Shown piece after piece: positions 1 to 5,351 of a stretch of DNA of 6,215 nt. Within the stretch, counting starts at the first letter, position 1. The number at the start of each line of letters is the position of its first letter. Origin of the DNA: Pseudomonadota bacterium (lineage in GTDB: Bacteria > Pseudomonadota > Gammaproteobacteria > Burkholderiales > Burkholderiaceae_B); contig JAEYVD010000288.1 of NCBI GenBank assembly GCA_023432075.1, positions 1 to 6,215 on the forward strand, in the 5' to 3' direction. Position numbers and translations under genes: made by a program. A model generated the notes under the pieces. It was given only the letters and a program-made list of their open reading frames with translations. It was not told the DNA's origin and searched no databases.

Positions 1-1679
1 CGGTCGGGGTTGTCGGCGCGCGAGGACAGGATGTCCTGCCCGCCGGTGGCCGAGGCGTAGAAGTTGTCGACGATGACGATGACGCCGTCGTACTTGTTGA
101 ACACCGCATTGCCGATGCCGGAGGCCAGCCCGTTATGCCAGAAGCCGCCGTCGCCCATGATGGAGATGGGCCGCTTGGCGGCCGGCACGTTGAACGCCGC
201 CGCGCTGGAGGCGCCCAGGCCGTAGCCCATCGTCGTGGCGCCCAGGTTGAAGGGCGGCAGGATGGAAAACAGGTGGCAGCCGATGTCGCACGAGATATGG
301 TGCTGGCCCAGCGTTTCCTGCGCCAGCGTCAGCGCGGAAAAGATCGGCCGCTCCGGACAGCCCGTACAGAAGCCGGCGGGCCGCGGCGGCACCACGGCCG
401 CCAAGCCTTCGACGTGCTTGTGGAAGGTGATGGGCTGCTCGGCGGGGCGCGCGGGTTTGGGCCGCGAGATTTCGGTGATCGTGAGCTGCGGTTCAGCCGG
501 CGCTTGCGCCTGGCCATCCGCCGACACAGCCGGATGCGTCTGCAACGACGCCGGCCGGTTGCGCTTGAGGAACTCGCGCAGGCCGTCGCGCATGACCTGC
601 GTGGTGTATTCGCCAGCCATCGGCAGCACGTCCTTGCCGGACAACTGCGTGCTCACACCCGCGCGGCGCAGCACCGCGTGCAGGTTCTGCTCGATGTAGT
701 CGGGCTGCCCTTCCTCCAACAGCAGCACCGCGCGCTTGCCCCGGCAGAAGTCGATGACCTCGTCCTCGATGACGGGGTAGGTCACGTTCATGACGTACAG
801 CGGGATGCGGCTGTTGCCGAAGTTGTCGGCCAGGCCCAGGAGCTGCAGCGCGCGAATCACGCCGTTGTACAGGCCGCCCTGCAGGATCAGTCCAATATCG
901 TCCTGTTCGCCGTCGAAGAATTCGTTGAGCTGGTGTTCCTTGATGTAGCGGATGGCCGCGGGCCAGCGCTCCTTGATCTTTTCCTGTTCGTGCAGGAACG
1001 ACGCCGGCGGCAGCACGATGCGGCTGGTGTCGCGCGCCGGGCTTTCCAGCGCCTCGGCCAGGCTGAAGGCCGGGCGCTTGTTTTCCTTGGCGATGAAGCG
1101 CCCGTGCACGTGGCAGCCGCGGATGCGCAGTTGCAGCATCACGGGCGTCTTGCTGGCTTCGGACAGCGCAAAGCCGTCTTCCACCGCCTTGACCATGCTT
1201 TCCAGATTCGGGCGCGGGTCCAGCAGCCAGATCTGCGACTTCATGGCGAACGCGTGCGAGCGTTCCTGCATGATCGACGAGCCTTCGCCGTAGTCTTCGC
1301 CCACGATGACCAGCGCGCCGCCCGTGACGCCGCCCGAGGCCAGGTTGGCCAGCGCGTCCGACGCGACGTTGGTGCCCACCGTGGATTTCCAGGTGACGGC
1401 GCCGCGGATGGGGTACATGACGGAGGCCGCCAGCGTGGCCGCGGCGGTGGCTTCCGAGGCGCTGGCCTCGAAGTGCACGCCCAGTTCCTGCAGGATGTCG
1501 TTGGCGTCGGCCAGCACGTCCATCAGGTGCGAGATCGGCGATCCCTGATAGCCGGCCACGTAGCCCACGCCGGATTGCAGAAGCGCCTTCGTGACGGCAA
1601 GAATCCCTTCGCCGCGAAATTCCTCGCCCGCGCCGATGCGCAGTTGCTGGACTTCTTTCTTGAAAGATCTTTCCGCCAT
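1..1679 (-). CDS. iorA: Indolepyruvate:ferredoxin oxidoreductase alpha-type subunit (ThDP-dependent), 3' end outside window
   Basis: The reading frame is open for 559 codons from ATG at 1679-1677 to the window edge; the C-terminus is missing. The family decarboxylates arylpyruvates oxidatively to aryl-acyl-CoA, passing electrons to ferredoxin in the cytoplasm. Seen: an N-terminal pyrimidine-binding-like domain (about residues 20-190) with GYQGSP at 43-48; a middle domain (about 255-375) with LILQGG; a linker rich in Ala, Pro and Gln (about 378-415); then the diphosphate-binding domain with CTGCPER (C438, C441), CDIGC (C464, C468), GDGGFWHNG at 509-517 and VDNFYASATGGQD at 537-549. The CxxC and DIGC cysteines resemble the cluster ligands of 2-oxoacid:ferredoxin oxidoreductases. 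The start is fixed by AAAGGGA at 1691-1685, five bases before ATG. A C-terminal ferredoxin domain, or fusion to a beta subunit, cannot be judged here. The gene is divergent from the MarR gene. Family call is firm; the substrate is inferred, and another aryl 2-oxoacid is possible. Confidence 0.88.
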   Translation of the reverse strand, partial: MAERSFKKEVQQLRIGAGEEFRGEGILAVTKALLQSGVGYVAGYQGSPISHLMDVLADANDILQELGVHFEASASEATAAATLAASVMYPIRGAVTWKSTVGTNVASDALANLASGGVTGGALVIVGEDYGEGSSIMQERSHAFAMKSQIWLLDPRPNLESMVKAVEDGFALSEASKTPVMLQLRIRGCHVHGRFIAKENKRPAFSLAEALESPARDTSRIVLPPASFLHEQEKIKERWPAAIRYIKEHQLNEFFDGEQDDIGLILQGGLYNGVIRALQLLGLADNFGNSRIPLYVMNVTYPVIEDEVIDFCRGKRAVLLLEEGQPDYIEQNLHAVLRRAGVSTQLSGKDVLPMAGEYTTQVMRDGLREFLKRNRPASLQTHPAVSADGQAQAPAEPQLTITEISRPKPARPAEQPITFHKHVEGLAAVVPPRPAGFCTGCPERPIFSALTLAQETLGQHHISCDIGCHLFSILPPFNLGATTMGYGLGASSAAAFNVPAAKRPISIMGDGGFWHNGLASGIGNAVFNKYDGVIVIVDNFYASATGGQDILSSRADNPD

Positions 1680-1684
1680 CTGGA

Positions 1685-1691
1685 TCCCTTT
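1685..1691 (-). promoter_or_regulatory. Ribosome binding site of the oxidoreductase gene
   Basis: On the minus strand the bases AAAGGGA lie five bases before ATG 1679. This purine-rich block is the only good Shine-Dalgarno match near the N-terminus and supports the chosen start. No alternative in-frame start with comparable support was seen just upstream. Confidence 0.6.
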
Positions 1692-1694
1692 CGC

Positions 1695-1733
1695 GGACCC
1701 GGGCGGGTCCTTAATCCGTGCTGCCGTGCAGCA
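1695..1733 (-). promoter_or_regulatory. Two small hairpins in the oxidoreductase 5' leader
   Basis: Two perfect inverted repeats lie between the predicted transcription start and the ribosome binding site. One has a 6-bp stem with a 4-base loop (GGACCC at 1695-1700 pairing with GGGTCC at 1705-1710). The other has a 6-bp stem with a 3-base loop (TGCTGC at 1719-1724 pairing with GCAGCA at 1728-1733). The first ends only three bases from the ribosome binding site. Neither is followed by a T-run in the direction of the oxidoreductase, so they do not look like intrinsic terminators. They could stabilise the mRNA, affect ribosome access, or form part of a protein site. The structures are seen; any function is inference. 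Confidence 0.4.
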
Positions 1734-1765
1734 TCGTCTTGCCACGAAAACATCGCCTGAAAAAT

Positions 1766-1794
1766 ACTTTAGGAGTCAACGTTTTAGCTGTCAA
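1766..1794 (-). promoter_or_regulatory. Sigma70-like promoter for the oxidoreductase gene
   Basis: On the minus strand a perfect TTGACA -35 box (1794-1789) is separated by exactly 17 bases from TAAAGT (1771-1766), which matches 4 of 6 positions of TATAAT. Transcription would begin near 1758, giving a leader of about 80 bases before ATG 1679. It is the best promoter match in the window and lies in the locally A/T-rich stretch between the divergent genes. A candidate operator (1803-1820) sits just upstream of the -35 box. Confidence 0.6.
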
Positions 1795-1802
1795 TAAAAA
1801 AG

Positions 1803-1820
1803 ATGAAATTTCATGGAAAT
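1803..1820. promoter_or_regulatory. Candidate operator: 12-bp palindrome with an overlapping second dyad
   Basis: ATGAAATTTCAT at 1803-1814 is a perfect 12-bp palindrome. It overlaps a second dyad, ATTTC-ATG-GAAAT (1808-1820). Together they place two direct GAAAT boxes (1805-1809 and 1816-1820) 11 bp apart, about one helical turn. MarR proteins bind as dimers to A/T-rich palindromes, often in the divergent intergenic region next to their own gene, so this is the leading candidate site for the neighbouring regulator. It lies just upstream of the oxidoreductase -35 box and also upstream of the possible marR promoter. Binding is inferred, not shown. Confidence 0.45.
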
Positions 1821-1850
1821 CAAAAAATATCACGCTAAAACAAGGGTGTA

Positions 1851-1856
1851 TATACT
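1851..1856 (+). promoter_or_regulatory. Possible -10 box for the MarR gene (weak)
   Basis: TATACT at 1851-1856 matches 5 of 6 bases of TATAAT in the A/T-rich region. The hexamer 17 bases upstream (TATCAC, 1828-1833) is a poor -35, so a factor or another start may be involved. Transcription from here would give a leader of roughly 180 bases before the MarR start. Confidence 0.25.
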
Positions 1857-1910
1857 GGTTGTTCTCTAGGTTTTTGACGCATTCGGAGCGCTGCAATGGT
1901 GCAAAAACGG

Positions 1911-1944
1911 GTTGCGATTTGGGGTATACCCTGTGCTGCGCAAC
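1911..1944. promoter_or_regulatory. Nested dyad in the MarR upstream region
   Basis: A perfect 10-bp palindrome GGGTATACCC (1922-1931) is flanked by inverted arms GTTGCG (1911-1916) and CGCAAC (1939-1944), with centres one base apart. It lies about 100 bases before the MarR start. It could be a second operator for autoregulation, and its TATACC core could serve as a -10 box, although no -35 at normal spacing was seen. It may also be chance. Confidence 0.3.
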
Positions 1945-2046
1945 AGCATTGCGGTACATCATGGCGCGCGGCTGCGCCGTCGTGGTGCAATGCGCTTTTC
2001 GGCAACGGGGCGGGCCTTCGAAATGGGTGCGTGGGAGCAAACCAAC

Positions 2047-2544
2047 ATGCAGGCAGATAAGCCACGGGGCACGCGCGCGGCCGCAACGGGCCCGCGGTTC
2101 GTCGATGGCTACCTGGCCTACCTGCTCGCGCAGGCCAGCCAGCGCATCTCGGCGGAATTCCATCAACAGGTCAAGGCCGCCGGGTTGTCCGTGACCGAAT
2201 GGCGCGTGCTGGCCAGCCTTCAGGGCAGCGCCGGCGAAACCATCGGCAGCCTGGCGGTGCTGGCCATCACCAAGCAGCCCACGCTCAGCAAGGTCGTGCA
2301 GCGCATGGAGGCCGACGGCCTGGTGGCCCGCACCGGCGTGCGCGCAGACCGCCGTCAGACGCGGGTCTGCATCACGGCCAAGGGCTCAAACCTCATCGGC
2401 GGGCTGTGCGAACAGGCCTTGCAGCACCAGAAGGCGGTGCTCGCGCCCTTCGGCGAAGCCAAGGCCGCGATGCTCATCGACATGCTCGATGTCCTGATGA
2501 CCGAACACGTCCCACTGGAACTGCCCATCGACCCGGACGAATGA
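2047..2544 (+). CDS. MarR-family transcriptional regulator
   Basis: A 165-residue winged-helix DNA-binding protein, a usual MarR length. Seen: a helical N-terminal dimerisation part (about 17-45), VTEWRVLASL at 49-58, a helix-turn-helix (about 65-92, including the recognition-helix-like stretch TKQPTLSKVVQRM), the wing with DRRQTRVCIT at 101-110 around the family's D-R-R signature, and a C-terminal helical part from about 111. MarR proteins usually repress nearby genes and release DNA on binding small, often aromatic, ligands. I chose ATG 2047 because GGGAG lies about nine bases upstream and the domain begins soon after; the frame stays open to ATG 1912, and ATG 2023 is another option, but the extra residues are arginine-rich and unlike the family. 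It is divergent from the oxidoreductase gene, so control of that gene and of itself is likely. The ligand is unknown. C108 and C121 are its only cysteines. Confidence 0.9.
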   Translation: MQADKPRGTRAAATGPRFVDGYLAYLLAQASQRISAEFHQQVKAAGLSVTEWRVLASLQGSAGETIGSLAVLAITKQPTLSKVVQRMEADGLVARTGVRADRRQTRVCITAKGSNLIGGLCEQALQHQKAVLAPFGEAKAAMLIDMLDVLMTEHVPLELPIDPDE

Positions 2545-2664
2545 CGCCGTCCGTTGCAAGCGTGCACTCGAACATCGTTCGGTCCGATTATTTCGTTACA
2601 AGTTTATGCGTCCCTGTTTGTTGCTTCCCTGTGAAAACACGCTCCGGTACGCACAAACCCTGAA

Positions 2665-2693
2665 TTGACGCGGGTCTCGCGGGTAGGCACACT
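2665..2693 (+). promoter_or_regulatory. Weak promoter candidate for the ABC importer
   Basis: A TTGACG -35-like box (5 of 6) stands 17 bases before CACACT, which matches only 3 of 6 positions of TATAAT. It lies about 40 bases before the binding protein start, a sensible place. The match is weak enough that it may be wrong. Confidence 0.22.
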
Positions 2694-2713
2694 CGCGCCG
2701 GTATTCAGACTAC

Positions 2714-2728
2714 TGTCAGGAGTTGACA
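2714..2728 (+). promoter_or_regulatory. Shine-Dalgarno presented in a hairpin loop
   Basis: AGGAG (2718-2722) is the ribosome binding site, nine bases before ATG 2732. It is flanked by inverted arms TGTCA (2714-2718) and TGACA (2724-2728), leaving a 5-base loop GGAGT. This supports ATG 2732 over the in-frame TTG at 2723, which directly abuts the AGGAG. Confidence 0.5.
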
Positions 2729-2731
2729 CTT

Positions 2732-4303
2732 ATGCGCCGCACTTTGATTGCTATCGCGATCGCCGCCGCCGTGGCAGTGCCCTCGATCGGGCAAGCCAAG
2801 ACCTTCCGTTGGGCCGCCCAGGGCGACATCCTCACGTTCGACCCGCACTCGCAAAACGAGGGCATGACGATCGCCGCCAACAGCTACATCTACGAGCCGC
2901 TGGTCGACTACGACAAGACCTTCAAGGTGTCGCCGCGACTGGCCACGGAATGGGAGCAGGTGTCGCCCACGCTGTATCGCTTCAAGCTGCGCCCCAACGT
3001 CAAGTTCCATGATGGCGCCGCGTTCACCGCGGACGACGTGGTGTTCTCGATCCACCGCGCCATGGCGCCCACGTCGAACTACAAGGCCTACACCACCGGC
3101 ATCAAGGAAGCGCGCAAGATCGACGACCTGACGGTCGAGATCGAAACCTCGGCGCCCAACCCCGTGCTGCTGCGCCAGCTGACCAACGTGTTCATCATGA
3201 ACAAGGCCTGGTCCGAAAAGAACAACATCGCCAAGCCGCAGGACTACGTCAACAAGGAAGACACCTTCGGCGCGCGCAACACCAATGGCACCGGCCCCTA
3301 CAAGCTCAAGAGCCGCGAAGTCGACGTGCGCACGGTCTTCGAGGAAAACAAGGACTGGTGGAACAAGGCCGGCAAGGTCGGCAACGTGACCGAAGTCGTG
3401 TTCACCCCGATCAAACAGAACGCCACGCGCACCGCCGCGCTGTTGTCCGGCGAGATCGACTTCGTGCTGGATCCGGCCGCGCAAGACCTGGAGCGCCTGC
3501 GCCAGCAGCAGAAGGTCGTCGAAGGCAACGAATACCGCACCATCTACCTGGGCCTGGACCAGAAGCGTCCGGAGCTGCAGTATTCCAACATCAAGGGCAA
3601 GAACCCGTTCCAGGACGTCCGCGTGCGCGAAGCGCTGTACCGCGCCATCGACGTCGACGCCATCAAGCGCGCCGTGATGCGCGGCCTGTCGGCGCCCACC
3701 GGCACGATGATCGCGCCGCAGGTGCATGGCTGGGCCGAATCGCTGCACAAGCGCGTGCCCTACGATCCCGAAAAGTCCCGCGCCCTGCTGAAGGAAGCCG
3801 GCTACGACGGCACGCTGAACTTCACGCTGGACTGCCCGAACAACCGCTACATCAACGACGAAGCCATCTGTCAGGCCGTCGTCGGCATGTGGGCCAAGGT
3901 CGGCGTCAAGGCCACCATGAACGCCATGCCGCGTTCCACCTACTTCCCGAAGGTGCAGTCGTTCGACACCAGCGCCTACCTGTTCGGCTGGGGCGTGCCC
4001 ACGTTCGACGCCATGTACACGCTGCAGAACCTGATCCGCACCAAGGGCGAGGGCGCGGACGGCATGTACAACCTGGGCAACTACAGCAACAAGGAACTGG
4101 ACGTCATCATCGACCGGATCAAGACCGAGACCGATCCCAAGAAGCGCGACGCCGACATCATCACCGTGCTGGAAGGGCACGCCAAGGACTTCGGGCACAT
4201 CCCGCTGCATGATCAGGTCATCCCCTGGGCCATGCGCAAGAACGTCACGGTCATCCACCGTGCCGACAACCGCCTCGTTGCCGATTGGGTCAAGGTTGAC
4301 TGA
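2732..4303 (+). CDS. ABC transporter periplasmic substrate-binding protein, family 5 (peptide/nickel/opine type)
   Basis: A 523-residue protein, normal for SBP family 5 (DppA/OppA-like). Seen: a signal peptide with MRR, a hydrophobic core (about 5-18) and likely cleavage after GQA (22/23) with no lipobox cysteine, so a soluble periplasmic protein. The family signature runs about 70-105 (ATEWEQVSPTLYRFKLRP, then KFHDGAAFTADDVVFS). Later segments typical of the fold include GTGPYKL, FQDVRVREALYRAID and NRYINDEA. It should capture the solute and deliver it to the downstream permeases. There are exactly two cysteines, C368 and C380, which could form a disulfide. The ligand-pocket stretch reads GWGVPTFDA (419-427), lacking the GWTGD-type aspartate of DppA. 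Substrate therefore unknown: peptide, amino acid derivative or another solute. ATG 2732 is chosen for its AGGAG. An intrinsic terminator follows directly, before the permease genes. Confidence 0.92.
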   Translation: MRRTLIAIAIAAAVAVPSIGQAKTFRWAAQGDILTFDPHSQNEGMTIAANSYIYEPLVDYDKTFKVSPRLATEWEQVSPTLYRFKLRPNVKFHDGAAFTADDVVFSIHRAMAPTSNYKAYTTGIKEARKIDDLTVEIETSAPNPVLLRQLTNVFIMNKAWSEKNNIAKPQDYVNKEDTFGARNTNGTGPYKLKSREVDVRTVFEENKDWWNKAGKVGNVTEVVFTPIKQNATRTAALLSGEIDFVLDPAAQDLERLRQQQKVVEGNEYRTIYLGLDQKRPELQYSNIKGKNPFQDVRVREALYRAIDVDAIKRAVMRGLSAPTGTMIAPQVHGWAESLHKRVPYDPEKSRALLKEAGYDGTLNFTLDCPNNRYINDEAICQAVVGMWAKVGVKATMNAMPRSTYFPKVQSFDTSAYLFGWGVPTFDAMYTLQNLIRTKGEGADGMYNLGNYSNKELDVIIDRIKTETDPKKRDADIITVLEGHAKDFGHIPLHDQVIPWAMRKNVTVIHRADNRLVADWVKVD

Positions 4304-4315
4304 TCCAGGCTAACC

Positions 4316-4355
4316 AGACGGCGGGACCTACCCGGTTCCGCCGTCTTGCTTTTTT
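4316..4355 (+). terminator. Intrinsic terminator between the binding protein and permease genes
   Basis: A 13-bp stem (4316-4328 with 4334-4346, one G-U pair) and a 5-base loop TACCC are followed by TGC and six T (4350-4355). It begins 12 bases after the binding protein stop and its T-run ends six bases before the permease ATG. Partial readthrough would give more binding protein than permease, as is common in such importers; it may also protect the 3' end of the upstream mRNA. Confidence 0.88.
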
Positions 4356-4361
4356 CCGCCT

Positions 4362-5351
4362 ATGTTCGCTTTCATACTGCGTCGCCTGTTGCAGGCCGTA
4401 GCGGTGATGCTCACCGTCGCGCTACTGGCCTTCGTGCTTTTTCAATACGTCGGCGACCCTGTCACCATCATGCTGGGACAGGACGCCACCGATGCCGAGC
4501 GCATCGAACTGCGTGAACGCCTGGGCCTGAACGAGCCCGCCATCGTTCAATTCGGCCATTTCGTGGCCAACGCCGTGCAGGGCAATTTCGGTATCTCCCT
4601 GCGCCAGAGCGAACCCGTATCGACCCTGCTGAAATCCCGCCTGCCTGCCACCCTTGAGCTGTCCATGGTGGCCGCCTTGCTGGCGCTGGTCGTGGGCGTG
4701 CCGCTGGGCGTGTACACCGCGCTCAAGCGCAACAGCCTGGTCTCGCAGATGCTGCTGGCCGGATCGCTGCTCGGCGTGTCGCTGCCGACCTTCCTGATCG
4801 GCATCCTGCTGATCCTGGTGTTCTCGGTGCAACTGGGCTGGCTGCCCAGCTACGGGCGCGGCGATACCGTCAGCCTGGGCTGGTGGACCTCGGGCCTGTT
4901 CACCGCCACGGGCTGGAAGCATCTCATCCTGCCGTCCATCACGCTGTCGCTCTTCCAGATGACGCTGGTGCTGCGGCTGGTGCGCTCCGAAATGCTGGAG
5001 GTCCTGCGCTCGGACTACATCAAGTTCGCGCGCGCCCGGGGCCTGAAGCGCCGCGCCATCCACTTCGGCCACGCGCTCAAGAACACGATGGTGCCCGTCA
5101 TCACCATCACCGGCCTGCAGCTGGGCGGCATTATCGCCTTCGCCATCGTGACCGAGACCGTGTTCCAGTGGCCAGGCATGGGCCTGCTCTTCATCCAGGC
5201 CGTCCAATTCGCCGACGTGCCGGTGATGGCCGCGTACCTGTGCCTGATCGCGCTGGTGTTCGTGGTCATCAACCTGATCGTCGATCTTCTGTATTTCGTC
5301 GTGGACCCGCGGCTGCGTTCCGGGCTGACTCGCGGCGGGGGGGCTCACTGA
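4362..5351 (+). CDS. ABC transporter permease, DppB/OppB-like
   Basis: A 329-residue inner-membrane protein, the usual DppB length. Seen: FILRRLLQ at the N-terminus and a first membrane segment (about 10-30), a periplasmic loop with ERLGLNEP, then membrane segments at about 98-120, 128-158, 187-207, 245-266 and 286-312. The cytoplasmic EAA-type coupling loop (about 218-247, DYIKFARARGLKRRAI) contacts the ATPase. The tail carries VDPRLR (314-319), typical of the family. It should pair with the next gene product to form the channel. ATG 4362 gives the standard N-terminus, but no Shine-Dalgarno precedes it: only pyrimidine-rich bases from the terminator T-run. The next methionine is residue 16, inside the first membrane segment. 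The stop overlaps the next start by one base (TGATG), suggesting coupled translation. Substrate not deducible. Confidence 0.93.
   Translation: MFAFILRRLLQAVAVMLTVALLAFVLFQYVGDPVTIMLGQDATDAERIELRERLGLNEPAIVQFGHFVANAVQGNFGISLRQSEPVSTLLKSRLPATLELSMVAALLALVVGVPLGVYTALKRNSLVSQMLLAGSLLGVSLPTFLIGILLILVFSVQLGWLPSYGRGDTVSLGWWTSGLFTATGWKHLILPSITLSLFQMTLVLRLVRSEMLEVLRSDYIKFARARGLKRRAIHFGHALKNTMVPVITITGLQLGGIIAFAIVTETVFQWPGMGLLFIQAVQFADVPVMAAYLCLIALVFVVINLIVDLLYFVVDPRLRSGLTRGGGAH

Larger units (their letters stand above)
2545..2731 (+). other. Intergenic gap between MarR and the binding protein gene
   Basis: There is no credible gene here and no convincing intrinsic terminator after the MarR gene. A small hairpin, CGAAC-ATC-GTTCG (2569-2581), lacks a T-run. 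TTGACG (2665-2670) with CACACT (2688-2693) at 17-base spacing is the best promoter-like pair, but the -10 is poor (3 of 6). The spacer contains the 7-bp direct repeat CGCGGGT (2669-2675 and 2678-2684). Confidence 0.4.

Noticed and set aside
135..1760. Long plus-strand open frame of 541 codons opposite the oxidoreductase
   Set aside because: Its translation is low-complexity and rich in Arg, His, Gln and Ala with no recognisable domain, while the minus strand over the same bases encodes a clear oxidoreductase. It is a shadow caused by high third-position GC.
1912..2046. N-terminal extension of the MarR protein from ATG 1912
   Set aside because: The extra 45 residues are Arg-rich and unlike the family, and the stretch overlaps a dyad in the upstream region; ATG 2047 has a usable GGGAG and gives a standard length.
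2569..2581. Hairpin after the MarR gene as an intrinsic terminator
   Set aside because: The stem is only 5 bp and is not followed by a T-run.
2669..2684. CGCGGGT direct repeat as a regulatory iteron
   Set aside because: There are only two short copies in GC-rich sequence; chance is sufficient.
2705..4258. Long minus-strand open frame of 517 codons opposite the binding protein gene
   Set aside because: It is composed of Val/Asp/Gly/His/Arg-rich sequence antisense to a well-supported family 5 binding protein, has no domain, and reflects codon bias.
4422..5348. Minus-strand open frame of 308 codons opposite the first permease
   Set aside because: The product is rich in Gln, His, Asp and Gly with no membrane or domain pattern; the plus strand encodes a typical DppB-like permease.
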